A stretch of 64,000 nucleotides of DNA, from positions 1,222,298-1,286,297 of the forward strand of contig NC_049994.1 in assembly GCF_000003815.2 (NCBI RefSeq), in the 5' to 3' direction. The notes under the pieces are model-generated. The model was given only the letters and a program-made list of their open reading frames with translations, made no database searches and was not told the origin of the DNA. Positions 41,101 to 47,062 of this stretch are shown here, piece by piece. Numbering within the stretch: position 1 is the stretch's first letter; the number at the start of each line of letters is the position of its first letter. Origin of the DNA: Branchiostoma floridae. Lineage: Eukaryota; Chordata; Leptocardii; Amphioxiformes; Branchiostomatidae. The translations under genes were made by a program, and so were the position numbers.

Positions 41101-44100
41101 ACATTGTGATGAAGGATTGAAACAGTTTGGTTAAAGTCTATGTGGTGAAGTGACATGATCTAAATGTGTTTGTTGCATCGATGTCTTGCATAGGTACGGA
41201 AGGAGTACAGGAAACGTTTCCGAGCCAATGCTGCCCCTAAGATTGTCAGCTTCCTGAGAAACTGTGTGGTAAGTTTGAGTGTCTATGATTGTGTACAATC
41301 ATGCATGTGCTAACTGTTTGGCTAGTGTGCATTTGTGCGTGAATGTGCATTAAGTATAGTTGTCTGTGTTTGCCTTCAAGTTGGTTTATTGGTACATTGT
41401 ATATTTCTGCAACTGACCTAACACAATATTACCAATTACTTTCTTTTAGTGCTGCAATTTTTGTCTGTGGAATTGGAAGCGTCCCGGAGCAGTATGAGTA
41501 ATGGATTGAAGTCTCTGACTGCCCAATGTACATAATGTCTTTCTTTGTGTTCCAGAGGAGAAAGTACCTGCTGTTCCTGCATTCCAGACTGGCGGCCCTG
41601 CCACGGTCCCTCCTGAGCAAGGAGTGGCCCAGGTCCCCCCTCATCTGTCACACCACCAACAAACACCTCAGGAGGATCTACCATGGCTGGAGGGTAAGTT
41701 AGCTTGTGTTACACCCAGGTCCCCCCTCATCTGTCCTGTCACACCACCAACAAACACCTCAGGAGGATCTACCATGGCTGGAGGGTAAGTTAGCTTGTGT
41801 TACACCCAGGTCCCCCCTCATCTGTCCTGTCACACCACCAACAAACACCTCAGGAGGATCTACCATGGCTGGAGGGTAAGTTAGCTTGTGTTACACCCAG
41901 GTCCCCCCTCATCTGTCACAACACCAACAAACACCTCAGGAGGATCTACCATGGCTGGAGGGTAAGTTAGCTTGTGTTACACCCAGGTCCCCCCTCATCT
42001 GTCCTGTCACACCACCAACAAACACCTCAGGAGGATCTACCATGGCTGGAGGGTAAGTTAGCTTGTGTTACACCCAGGTCCCCCCTCATCTGTCACAACA
42101 CCAACAAACACCTCAGGAGGATCTACCATGGCTGGAGGGNNNNNNNNNNNNNNNNNNNNNNNNNNNNNNNNNNNNNNNNNNNNNNNNNNNNNNNNNNNNN
42201 NNNNNNNNNNNNNNNNNNNNNNNNNNNNNNNNNNNNNNNGAAATGTGTGACATGTTTACTGTGCACCCCTGATTTCTTTAATGTACTTGCGCATTTTTGT
42301 CAACTTGTCCAACCTGTGCTGAATCTACCAGAGCAAGCTGCTGAACCTACATTGAACACAATCTTTTCCTTACATCAAAAGCCACCAAAATATCAATACC
42401 ATAGCATGTCCAGGACAAAAGATACAAAATCAGAACTTCTGCTGCAGTACCAAGGTCACACAGCAAGTGGCACAAAATTCACCTGGACCTTGGTCATCCC
42501 AACCCCTATCCACAAACCAAATATCATTGCAATCCATTTAAAACTTCTAAATGCATCATTATCATCATCATCATCAGCCTAAATGCATGCTGACCCCAAA
42601 TATCCAGAAACACAAACACACACTCAGATGCATGCGCAATTACACACCAAAAACAATACCTCCATTTTTCATGTAGAAAAATGTCAAATGAGTCATTTTT
42701 GTTGATATATGACAACCCGGGCCGCACCCCCGGCCTGTGCCTACATGCACCCATGTTTCTACTTCCACCCAACACCCGGGCGCACAGTCTCTCAGTCTCA
42801 AAGTCTGTTCTGCAGTGAGCTTACTGCCGACCTGACTGTTCACATCTAATTGTAGCCTGGTATCCAGCCGTATTATAGCTCCCGATTCTCTTCTGTCCTC
42901 TCTGCAAATAGCCTGGTATCCAGCCGTATTATAGCTCCCGATTCTCTTCTGTCCTCTCTGCAAATAGCCTGGTATCCAGCCGTATTATAGCTCCCGATTC
43001 TCTTCTGTCCTCTCTGCAAATAGCCTGGTATCCAGCCGTATTATAGCTCCCGATTCTCTTCTGTCCTCTCCACAAATTTGTGGAGAGGACAGAAGTGACA
43101 TGGAAGCTATGATATGGTTGGATACCAGGCTAAGTTAATTGAGGTATCAAATAACAGGGGAGGGGATAGAACATGTTTATCTGCATGCAGTAAGGAGTAG
43201 CAGAATCCCTTCCACCCTGATAAAGATGTTGTCTTAAGTGTGTCTGTGACCTTGCAGTGTCGGAAGTACCGTGAGATGCTGGATGAGGAGACCCGGCGGA
43301 TCATGAGGGAGAAACTGAGTGCGAGTGAGATCTTCAGGGGCAGGAAGACACTCTATCCTGAGACGTGAGTACTTCAAGGGGAGACAAACCACAATTATAG
43401 AGCCTGCTAACAGTATGCAAATGTGCTATGCCACCTGACTTGTACACTTCCCATAATTCACAGTGCCAGGGTTATGAAATATGGATGTTACCACTGTTGC
43501 CCAGGGTGCAAAACCAGGGTGAAACCAGCTAAAACCTTCAGTACGACGGCGGTAAAGCATATAAACTAATGAGTTGTACGACAAATGTAGTTCTACTATT
43601 ATTAGAGCTGAGAATTTTACAAGTTTTGTGGTCAGAAGTATAAACTAGCCAGCACGTCACCACTGTAGCTGTTAGTTGGTTTCGCCCGATGACCTCATGG
43701 GTCACGATATCCGTAAACCTGGCGCTGGGAATTATGGGAAGTGTGCAAGTTGTGAATACCCCAAGAAGAATTTATCCCAGATGAAATGTGAAGACATACT
43801 GTAAGTGGCTCATTAACAACATTTACTGTAAAACTGAATGCACCAAGCCATAAATCGCATCCTCGGGCTTTGTTTATGATATGTTCAGCAGTTTTTGTTA
43901 AATCCAAGAATCAACAAATTGAAATGGCATTGGCTAAACTTACAACCTCGGTAAATGCCATTGCATTAGGAATACATTGCGCAGTCAGATTTTTTGTAGT
44001 TTATTTTAGTTATTAGTTATTTTTTTCAGACCAGATGTAAGGAATATGAAGGAAGAGTGACTAAAAATGTGTAACTTTTATCTCAGGGATCCTCAGTTCA

Positions 44101-46990
44101 ATGAAATGTATGAACCATAATAATGTTACCTGTTCATATGAACACTATGATCTGTCATAAAACATTCTGCTTCAATATCAATTTTCCCAGTGTTCCAAGA
44201 CCTTTCAAGGGAGACTATGTTCAGCTCCGTCAGAATGTGAATTGGCGCCGACTGACCGAAACAACCGGAGAGAGCGAGGTGTACTTTTCGGACATCGTGT
44301 ACAAAATTAACCGCTCCAACGCCAAGGACAGTTTGCGGCTGATGGTGCTGTGTGACACCTCCATGCTGATCGTGAACCAGAAAACTCTGGCTATAAAGTA
44401 CAGACTGCCGGTCACAGAGGTTGGTTTGGATCTTGTTTGTTTGTAAATACCTGGTAAAGCACTCATGGCATAACACATTGGGTTTGTACTACTGAATCTG
44501 CATTATATGGACGGATTTACTTGATCCCCTACTCTCTTTGGTGGTGGGTTCTCTAACATGCTCAACAGGTGTGCCTCCATTAAACTCTCAAACTGTTGGT
44601 CCGGAGGCAGTCACTAACACACTGATATACAGACAAACTGACATGTACCACAAAACCTACTTTTCTAGTGCCATCAGAAATTGTGACCCTAAATTAGATG
44701 AATTTCTAACAGTTTTCCTACTGACATGTATGAATTTGATCTCCAACTAGATGTTAGGGTTCATAAATGTCCCTCTAGCATCTACAAGGGGACTGATGAA
44801 ATCATAACATTGTCTAAGTACCACATGTATGTACCTACTAGATTATGATGTATTAGAGATGACCAAGTTGCTAGTAGGTGTTTTGCGACTGTCTATCTAG
44901 AAAGGCACCCATGTTTCCAATACTAAAGCAGTATGTCACTGTAGGGCTACATCTCAGGTGCAGAGACATAGCACCTTATTTGCTTGCTTACTTACTTGCT
45001 TAAGTCGAGTCCATCCGGTCTCGAGTTGCAATGGCAGCCCAAACGTCCCTGTTCATCGTCGCCTTCTTTGATGTGCTGTTTCTTTGTTTCAGGTTGCAGG
45101 TATCTCAGTAAGTCCGTATATGGACAATCTGTTTGTGATCCACATCAACCAGACTGGTGAGGAGGCCAGCAGGAAGGGAGATTTTGTGTTCCACAGCGAG
45201 CATCTGGTGGAGATAGTCAGCAAACTGAGGGACCAAGCCGAGCGGGCCAAGGGAGCACAAGTACCAGTCAGAATATCCAACACGTATGTAGAACCTCAGG
45301 TCTTCTTCTCTTTGTGTTTGTATTACATGCCCAGTAAACCACCTCAAAGACCAGGTTTGTACAGGTACAAGCTGCGTATCCAGACAGCGATAAACCATGT
45401 GGGCTTTACCAGGTTCTTTATCAATTGAGATGGCGTGGCGCAGCAGTATAACGTGTTTAACTCAGAACCTAGAGGTGTCGAGTTCAAATCCTGCCGTGTC
45501 ACCAATCTTGTGCCCTTGGGAAAGGCACTTAACACGGCTTTCTTCACTTTACTCATGTGAAAGAATGAGTGCCTAGCTTTGGCTAGGGCCGTCCCTCGTA
45601 TAGGATGTTAAATGGAGGTCCCCTTGTTTAGGGAGAGCCACAACCCACACACGTTAAAGAACCCACCACACGTGCAGTGGTGTGGTGTGCGATGGTGCAA
45701 ATCCTTCTGTCTAGAATTGGTGATTCTCTACAAATCACTCGGACTCCAGGAAGAATAGTGACATATCAGTCACTAATGGAGATCTGTATCAAGCCATACC
45801 AAACCAAACATGCTTGAAATGTTGAATGTGTCAAACTTTTCAGCACTTGGGATCCCACCCTACTACCTCTGCAAGACTTATTAGCAATTACAGATTCGTC
45901 TTCACTTGTGTTCTATTGATTCAGAACCAATTTGTTAAAATTCTCTTCACCTCATCAACATATCAATTATTCAGAGTTTTGGTTTCAAACCTGGGAACTT
46001 AAAATTCTTGTTCATATGAGACAAGAGACAGTGGATGCTTAGTAACTACGAGGGGCATTCAATAAGTAATGTCCCTGACCCACTGCCAGTTGTCTGATCT
46101 AGATGAAATATTGTATGTGTAATGAGTCAAATCTCTATGGGTTATGTTGCCAAAGACAGCTCTGAACTAATTATGGTTACTGATTTACTGGTGTTTGAAC
46201 TGAGTCAGGTGCGAAATGGACCAGGTGTGAAATGGAGCAAGTTTAGTGTCGCGCAGTGATCCGGTTTTTGTATTTGAAAGGACGCACACCAAAAGGGACT
46301 TTTGATGAAATGAAAAAAAACTTATGGTGATGATGCCCCATCATATGACCTTGTAAAACGCTGGCATCGTGAATTCAAACAAGGCCGGAAGTCTGTGGAA
46401 ACAGCTCCCAGACCTGGTCGTCCCTCTTCTGCCATTGATGAGGCATCTGTCGGAGGACCAACCTGGGATGTCCTACAAGAACGGTGTCCAGAGCTACATC
46501 AAATGATGGGAGAAATGCATAACTCTGGGTGGTTCCTATGTAGAGAAAGACTAATAACTGTGCCAAGTTTCATTAATCTCCTGCTATGGGAAATGGGTCA
46601 GGGACATTACTTATTGCATGCCCCTCGTATATGTAGATTACGTGGCATGTCTTATTACCTGGATGTCTAACCAAGATTTGGTTTCTGGTGGCAGGACACA
46701 AATCAAACCATTGCTACTTTTAAAAAGTTATGAGATAACGAAGCCAATGGCAAAAATGTAACAATTACTAGGAAATACATGTATCAGAAATTGCCAACAT
46801 TTCCGGTTTTAGTCTTACAAACTTTTAATATGATGTGTGACTGTCTAATGAGAAATTCTCATGTATTTCTGGTAGGTTCAATGCCCAGTTCAATGGGAAG
46901 GGAATCCAGGTGGAGTTTGTGGAGACTGGCCTGAACGGGAAGATGCCTGTGTGTAAGCGCAAAGATGACCAGCTGGACGTCCTGGTATGA
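16010..46990 (+). CDS. MYO1B: Unconventional myosin-Ib-like (class I myosin), whole gene of 31 coding exons
   Basis: Short-tailed class I myosin: an ATP-driven actin motor that binds calmodulin through IQ motifs and acidic membrane lipids through its tail. The 31 exons listed separately join through GT-AG introns to an open frame of 4530 nt (1509 residues plus TGA), a whole number of codons with every phase matching. Domain order: polar N-terminal extension (1 to about 401), motor (about 402-1094) with P-loop GESGAGKT (507-514), switch I NDNSSRF (559-565) and switch II DIYGFE (791-796), five IQ motifs (about 1103-1235), TH1 tail (about 1250-1509) ending in [11 protein letters not shown]. From the usual motor start (Met402) the protein is about 1108 residues, matching vertebrate MYO1B (about 1080-1136). 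The motor and tail align end to end with MYO1B/MYO1A, closer than to MYO1C. It probably represents the ancestor of the vertebrate A/B pair. The exon structure is certain; the N-terminal extension is less so. Confidence 0.95.
17192..17335 (+). mobile_element. Mariner-like element end, fragment 1
   Basis: GAAGGGTCATCAATAAGTTC then TCAGCCTCACC resembles a mariner terminal repeat. It is followed by AAGCCTTTTATGAAGATCTA and CCAAACTTTGAATCATTATG, which recur at 37655 and in part at 26845. No opposite end found nearby. Starts 68 bp after the exon 1 donor. Confidence 0.4.
17516..18180 (-). pseudogene. Fragment of reverse-transcriptase-type zinc-binding tail, in myosin intron 1
   Basis: The open frame of 171 codons from ATG 18031 extends upstream without a stop for about 50 more codons ([28 protein letters not shown]). 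It carries [18 protein letters not shown] and [18 protein letters not shown], a C-x2-C-x8-H-x4-C motif. Related to the fragment at 6059 but better preserved. The polymerase part is missing. Opposite strand to the host gene. Confidence 0.65.
18405..18560 (+). repeat. Long interspersed repeat family, fragment in myosin intron 1
   Basis: TATGATATTTGGAAGGTGGT, GGGCCCATAGTGGC and CACTTCAGTGGAACATCCAG correspond to the middle of the family. Confidence 0.45.
18561..20470 (+). other. Rest of myosin intron 1
   Basis: AT-rich, no coding exon recognised. Duplicate phrases such as TTTGCTATTTTTACTCTAAA-type runs near 19130-19170 are local. Confidence 0.4.
20471..20688 (+). CDS. MYO1B: Myosin exon 2: end of extension and start of motor
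   Basis: Acceptor TATCTCCCAG|GG, donor TTTAT|GTGAGT, phase 1 in and phase 0 out. It encodes a basic, Gln-rich linker, then [20 protein letters not shown], the family start of the motor, with the conserved [10 protein letters not shown] signature. Two in-frame ATGs (20518 and 20560) could start a conventional short myosin; the one at 20560 lines up with the vertebrate MYO1B N-terminus. The 89 nt ahead of that ATG are open and in frame with exon 1. Confidence 0.93.
20728..20966. mobile_element. Inverted-repeat element 39 bp after exon 2 donor
   Basis: The ends are TAACCCTTAAACCAGAG and CAGTTTAAGGGTTTA (inverted). The inside holds palindromes such as CCCGGTTATAACCGGG (20887-20902) and CCGGATATATCCGG (20932-20945). 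It is GC-richer than the flanks and has no coding frame. Confidence 0.5.
21477..21592 (+). CDS. MYO1B: Myosin exon 3: motor N-terminal subdomain
   Basis: Acceptor GGATGCAG|ACA, donor CACAT|GTAAGTAT, phase 0 in and 2 out. Encodes [15 protein letters not shown] and the [11 protein letters not shown] segment typical of class I motors. The last nucleotides of the exon plus the donor are repeated twice more in the intron (see the repeat at 21579). Confidence 0.95.
21579..21677 (+). repeat. Three 33-bp tandem copies spanning the exon 3 splice donor
   Basis: The unit CTTCCACCACACATGTAAGT plus ATGCCTTAGCTGG repeats at 21579, 21612 and 21645. The first copy straddles the real exon end (donor at 21593), and copies two and three carry identical donors at 21626 and 21659. 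Read-through to either extra donor meets TAA at once (CAC ATG TAA). Confidence 0.95.
22490..22584 (+). CDS. MYO1B: Myosin exon 4: P-loop
   Basis: Acceptor GCTTGCAG|AT, donor AACAG|GTGAGA, phase 2 in and 1 out. Encodes [19 protein letters not shown] followed by [12 protein letters not shown], the Walker A phosphate-binding loop (GESGAGKT, residues 507-514). Confidence 0.96.
22971..23075 (+). CDS. MYO1B: Myosin exon 5: motor after the P-loop
   Basis: Acceptor TTTGTCCAG|AG, donor AGAAG|GTAAGT, phase 1 in and 1 out. Encodes [17 protein letters not shown] and [13 protein letters not shown], nearly identical to vertebrate MYO1B. Confidence 0.96.
23879..23925 (+). CDS. MYO1B: Myosin exon 6: switch I
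   Basis: A 47-nt exon with acceptor CCCTCCAG|CT and donor GATTT|GTAAGT, phase 1 in and 0 out. Encodes [16 protein letters not shown], which holds the switch I nucleotide-sensing motif (NDNSSRF, residues 559-565). Confidence 0.96.
24320..24383 (+). CDS. MYO1B: Myosin exon 7: motor
   Basis: Acceptor TTCTATAG|GG, donor CAAACT|GTAAGT, phase 0 in and 1 out. Encodes [17 protein letters not shown], completing the switch I strand; it diverges little from vertebrate MYO1B. Confidence 0.95.
24528..24541 (+). CDS. MYO1B: Myosin exon 8: 14-nt microexon
   Basis: Acceptor TTTTTCAG|AC and donor AAAAG|GTAAGT bracket only 14 nt. With one base from exon 7 they encode YLLEK, exactly the residues the family needs between exon 7 and exon 9 (NYLLEKSRVV). 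Skipping it would shift the frame, so it should be constitutive. The preceding intron is only 144 bp. Confidence 0.93.
25113..25197 (+). CDS. MYO1B: Myosin exon 9: motor
   Basis: Acceptor GATTTCCAG|TC, donor ACTAA|GTAAGT, phase 0 in and 1 out. Encodes [20 protein letters not shown], a conserved motor core segment. Confidence 0.95.
25748..25854 (+). CDS. MYO1B: Myosin exon 10: motor
   Basis: Acceptor GTTCCTCAG|AT, donor CAGAG|GTAATT, phase 1 in and 0 out. Encodes the [16 protein letters not shown] to [10 protein letters not shown] segment, aligned with the vertebrate stretch that ends DDAANFRTV. Confidence 0.94.
26845..26915 (+). repeat. Mariner-like element, internal fragment, myosin intron 10
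   Basis: CACTATAAAGTGTAAAACCT, TTTATGAATGTCTACCAAAA and TTGAAATCATTAT match the inner part of the fragment at 17192. Confidence 0.35.
27017..27164 (+). CDS. MYO1B: Myosin exon 11: motor
   Basis: Acceptor TTGGACAG|AA, donor ACAAG|GTGGGT, phase 0 in and 1 out. Encodes [20 protein letters not shown] and [11 protein letters not shown]. The start of the exon is fixed by the conserved NAMxxxGF. Confidence 0.95.
27651..27781 (+). CDS. MYO1B: Myosin exon 12: motor with TEDS-site glutamate
   Basis: Acceptor TGTTTTACAG|CC, donor GACAG|GTGAGA, phase 1 in and 0 out. Ends with [14 protein letters not shown]. Counting 16 residues back from the conserved DALCK in exon 13 gives Glu738, the TEDS-rule position. 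An acidic residue there means activity should not depend on heavy-chain phosphorylation, as in vertebrate MYO1B. Confidence 0.95.
27933..27992. repeat. Repeat end with GGATGGTACCCAGGCTA
   Basis: CTGTATATAGT-type sequence, CAATGCCGGTGTGAACTACT and TTCCGGATGGTACCCAGGCT recur at about 31548-31602 with GAACGCCGGAGCAAACTACT. These look like two copies of one element end lying in two myosin introns. The terminal CCAGGCTA resembles the fold-back family at 42853 and 51218. Confidence 0.45.
28062..28349. mobile_element. Fold-back MITE with about 90-bp arms, in myosin intron 12
   Basis: The left arm (TCATATAGTAAGGTTCTTTA, AGGGAGTACTTACATCC, GATGTCTATCAGACACC, GACTGGAAACT) pairs with the right arm (TTTCCAGTCATACCCACC, GGTGTCTGATAGACATC, AGTACTCCCTGGTTGTG, AAAGAACCTTACTATATGA). 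The arms carry small indels, and the middle of about 90 bp is unrelated and non-coding. Confidence 0.8.
28675..28761 (+). CDS. MYO1B: Myosin exon 13: motor
   Basis: Acceptor CCCTGCAG|GC, donor TCAAG|GTAAAG, phase 0 both sides. Encodes [20 protein letters not shown] and [13 protein letters not shown] replaces the common DALAK. Confidence 0.96.
29428..29493 (+). CDS. MYO1B: Myosin exon 14: switch II
   Basis: Acceptor TTTTTCAG|GT, donor TTGAG|GTAAGT, phase 0 both sides. Encodes [26 protein letters not shown] (791-796) is switch II. Confidence 0.96.
31083..31187 (+). CDS. MYO1B: Myosin exon 15: relay helix region
   Basis: Acceptor CCTTTTCAG|GA, donor AGGAG|GTGAGT, phase 0 both sides. Encodes [20 protein letters not shown] and [11 protein letters not shown], the nearly invariant relay helix. 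Confidence 0.96.
31548..31602. repeat. Second copy of the GGATGGTACCCAGGCTA repeat
   Basis: Close match to 27933-27992, in myosin intron 15, 180 bp before the exon 16 acceptor. Confidence 0.45.
31781..31843 (+). CDS. MYO1B: Myosin exon 16: motor
   Basis: Acceptor TTCTTTCAG|GG, donor AAAAG|GTGCTT (weaker than its neighbours), phase 0 both sides. Encodes [20 protein letters not shown], as in vertebrate MYO1B. Confidence 0.94.
32431..32625 (+). CDS. MYO1B: Myosin exon 17: motor, lower 50-kDa domain
   Basis: Acceptor CCTATCCAG|AA, donor GAAGC|GTGAGT, phase 0 both sides. Encodes [16 protein letters not shown] and the actin-binding helix-loop-helix region, ending FRLRHYAGS. The basic cluster [12 protein letters not shown] is close to the family's variable surface loop. 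Confidence 0.95.
33261..33375 (+). CDS. MYO1B: Myosin exon 18: motor
   Basis: Acceptor CTCTTTAG|GT, donor TGATG|GTGGGA, phase 0 in and 1 out. Encodes [20 protein letters not shown] and ends KKLFPD. Confidence 0.95.
33470..33692 (-). mobile_element. tRNA-derived SINE, family 1, in myosin intron 18
   Basis: On the minus strand the head reads GATGTCCCTGTGGCTCAACT then GGTAGCTGCC, with an A-box-like TGGCTCAACTGGTAG, and a B-box-like GGTTTAAGTC follows. The same head occurs at 62060-62154. The folding is imperfect and a body follows, so it is a SINE, not a tRNA gene. Confidence 0.5.
33815..33936 (+). CDS. MYO1B: Myosin exon 19: loop 2 and actin-binding segment
   Basis: Acceptor TACATCCAG|GT, donor TCAAG|GTACTG, phase 1 in and 0 out. 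Encodes [20 protein letters not shown] and [10 protein letters not shown]. The acceptor lies 120 bp past a SINE inserted in the intron. Confidence 0.95.
34444..34511 (+). CDS. MYO1B: Myosin exon 20: motor
   Basis: Acceptor TTTGTCCAG|CC, donor CTTGG|GTAGGT, phase 0 in and 2 out. Encodes [20 protein letters not shown] followed by YLG. Confidence 0.95.
34933..35149 (+). CDS. MYO1B: Myosin exon 21: converter
   Basis: Acceptor CTTCCTAG|AT, donor GAACG|GTAAGG, phase 2 in and 0 out. Encodes [20 protein letters not shown] and the converter, ending [12 protein letters not shown], the end of the motor. Confidence 0.96.
35467..35616 (+). CDS. MYO1B: Myosin exon 22: lever arm, IQ1 and start of IQ2
   Basis: Acceptor CTCCTGCAG|CT, donor ACAGG|GTGGGT, phase 0 both sides. 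Encodes [15 protein letters not shown], then IQ1 ([15 protein letters not shown]) and the first half of IQ2 ([12 protein letters not shown]). IQ motifs bind calmodulin and stiffen the lever arm. Confidence 0.95.
36829..36897 (+). CDS. MYO1B: Myosin exon 23: IQ2/IQ3 cassette (23 codons)
   Basis: Acceptor ATTTCCAG|CA, donor GGAAG|GTAAAA, phase 0 both sides, 69 nt. Encodes [20 protein letters not shown] and GWK. It completes IQ2 and opens IQ3. Being symmetric it could be skipped without a frameshift. Confidence 0.94.
37655..37770 (+). mobile_element. Mariner-like element end, fragment 2, myosin intron 23
   Basis: GGGGTGATCAATACTTTCTG then AGCCTCACC, with the shared tail AACATCTACCAAAATTTGAA and TCATTG. 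Same family as 17192. Confidence 0.4.
38068..38154 (+). CDS. MYO1B: Myosin exon 24: 29-codon IQ cassette
   Basis: Acceptor CCCCACAG|GC, donor GGCAA|GTAAGT, phase 0 both sides, 87 nt. Encodes [20 protein letters not shown] and IRKYFLGWQ. In the IQ motif the usual Gln is replaced ([12 protein letters not shown]), so calmodulin affinity may be lower. Same length and phase as exon 25. Confidence 0.95.
39193..39279 (+). CDS. MYO1B: Myosin exon 25: 29-codon IQ cassette
   Basis: Acceptor CTATAACAG|GC, donor GGAAA|GTAAGT, phase 0 both sides, 87 nt. Encodes [20 protein letters not shown] and IRAYYIGWK. It is clearly paralogous to exon 24 (same ARxLxxQ, CIW and GW spacing), pointing to an internal exon duplication. 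Confidence 0.95.
39280..41193 (+). other. Myosin intron 25
   Basis: AT-rich with no recognised element. It holds short ACATGTACAATGTACATTGT-type palindromic strings near 40513-40533. No sixth IQ exon of 87 nt could be found here although vertebrate MYO1B has six IQ motifs. Confidence 0.4.
41194..41268 (+). CDS. MYO1B: Myosin exon 26: end of lever arm, start of TH1
   Basis: Acceptor TTGCATAG|GT, donor TGTGTG|GTAAGT, phase 0 both sides. Encodes [17 protein letters not shown], which finishes the last IQ motif and enters the tail. Confidence 0.95.
41556..41693 (+). CDS. MYO1B: Myosin exon 27: TH1 tail
   Basis: Acceptor GTGTTCCAG|AG, donor GGAGG|GTAAGT, phase 0 both sides. Encodes [16 protein letters not shown] and [12 protein letters not shown], aligned with the vertebrate tail segment HKELKRIFHLWR. 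The last 61 nt plus the donor are tandemly repeated in the following intron. Confidence 0.94.
41633..42139 (+). repeat. Six tandem copies of exon 27's end with its splice donor
   Basis: The exon-derived body (61 nt, or 66 nt where CTGTC is doubled) plus a 25-nt intron piece GTAAGTTAGCTTGTGTTACACCCAG repeats with period 86 or 91. Bodies lie at 41633-41693 (real exon), 41719-41784, 41810-41875, 41901-41961, 41987-42052 and 42078-42138. Each ends in a perfect donor GGAGG|GTAAGT and starts after CACCCAG. The 66-nt bodies are whole codons in the right frame ([12 protein letters not shown]). The array runs into an N gap. Confidence 0.97.
42140..42239. other. Assembly gap, 100 N, interrupting a tandem array
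   Basis: The gap begins one base after the sixth copy of the exon-27 repeat, so more copies are probably missing. Confidence 0.99.
42420..42685 (-). repeat. Long interspersed repeat family, inverted copy in myosin intron 27
   Basis: On the minus strand it reads CATGAAAAATGGAGGTATTG, GATATTTGGTTTGTGGATAG, then GACCTTGGTACTGCAGCAGA, matching copy 1. A short TCATCATCATCATCA microsatellite interrupts it (about 42556-42578). Confidence 0.5.
42853..43133. mobile_element. Fold-back element with one arm tandemly quadruplicated, myosin intron 27
   Basis: A 56-bp unit starting TAGCCTGGTATCCAGCCGTA repeats four times with near identity (starts at 42853, 42909, 42965 and 43021). The last copy pairs with a single inverted arm ending GGTTGGATACCAGGCTA near 43133. 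The turn is the palindrome CCACAAATTTGTGG (43070-43083). Confidence 0.85.
43258..43364 (+). CDS. MYO1B: Myosin exon 28: TH1 tail
   Basis: Acceptor ACCTTGCAG|TG, donor TGAGAC|GTGAGT, phase 0 in and 2 out. Encodes [20 protein letters not shown] and [15 protein letters not shown]. It follows exon 27 directly in the family alignment, so no coding sequence appears lost in the N gap between them. Confidence 0.95.
44191..44419 (+). CDS. MYO1B: Myosin exon 29: TH1 PH-like lipid-binding core
   Basis: Acceptor TTTTCCCAG|TG, donor CAGAG|GTTGGT, phase 2 in and 0 out. Encodes [10 protein letters not shown] and [17 protein letters not shown]. Lys1370 and Arg1381 fall where the family's PH-like phosphoinositide-binding site has its basic residues. 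Confidence 0.95.
45093..45283 (+). CDS. MYO1B: Myosin exon 30: TH1 tail
   Basis: Acceptor TTTGTTTCAG|GT, donor AACAC|GTATGT, phase 0 in and 2 out. Encodes [20 protein letters not shown] and [17 protein letters not shown], the C-terminal half of the TH1 domain. Confidence 0.95.
45428..45790 (+). mobile_element. tRNA-derived SINE, family 2, in myosin intron 30
   Basis: The tRNA-like head (about 45429-45503) has an A-box-like TGGCGCAGCAGT and a B-box-like GAGTTCAAATCC. The body contains GCCCTTGGGAAAGGCACTTA, a core shared by many animal SINEs, then CGTTAAAGAACCCACCACAC. Confidence 0.65.
46049..46627 (+). mobile_element. Internally deleted mariner transposon in myosin intron 30
   Basis: Flanked by TA dinucleotides (46047-46048 and 46628-46629), with 34-bp inverted ends starting CGAGGGGCATTCAATAAGTA and differing at one position. 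The inside retains the start of a mariner-type transposase: [19 protein letters not shown], a frameshift with stops, then [20 protein letters not shown] and [11 protein letters not shown] (the helix-turn-helix DNA-binding end). The catalytic DDE/D core is absent, so the 579-bp element is a defective deletion derivative that could only move with help. Confidence 0.88.
46876..46990 (+). CDS. MYO1B: Myosin exon 31: C-terminus and stop
   Basis: Acceptor TCTGGTAG|GT, phase 2 in. Encodes [18 protein letters not shown] and ends [12 protein letters not shown] with TGA at 46988-46990. The terminal CKRKxxxL pattern is the MYO1B tail end. Confidence 0.95.
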
Positions 46991-47056
46991 GAGGACCCCG
47001 GACCTACCGCCCAATGTATGTCGTAAAAGTGCCTGTACAAGCTGACAACTTTTCCA

Positions 47057-47062
47057 AATAAA
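47057..47062 (+). terminator. Proximal poly(A) signal AATAAA
   Basis: First canonical hexamer after the myosin stop codon, within AAATAAATAG, followed 40-60 nt later by GT-rich sequence. Confidence 0.4.

Noticed and set aside
41974-42582. A 202-codon frame through the donor array
   Set aside because: An artefact of tandem copies and the N gap.
44126-45556. Minus-strand frames opposite myosin exons 29 and 30
   Set aside because: Antisense shadows of conserved exons; the plus-strand translation matches the MYO1 tail.
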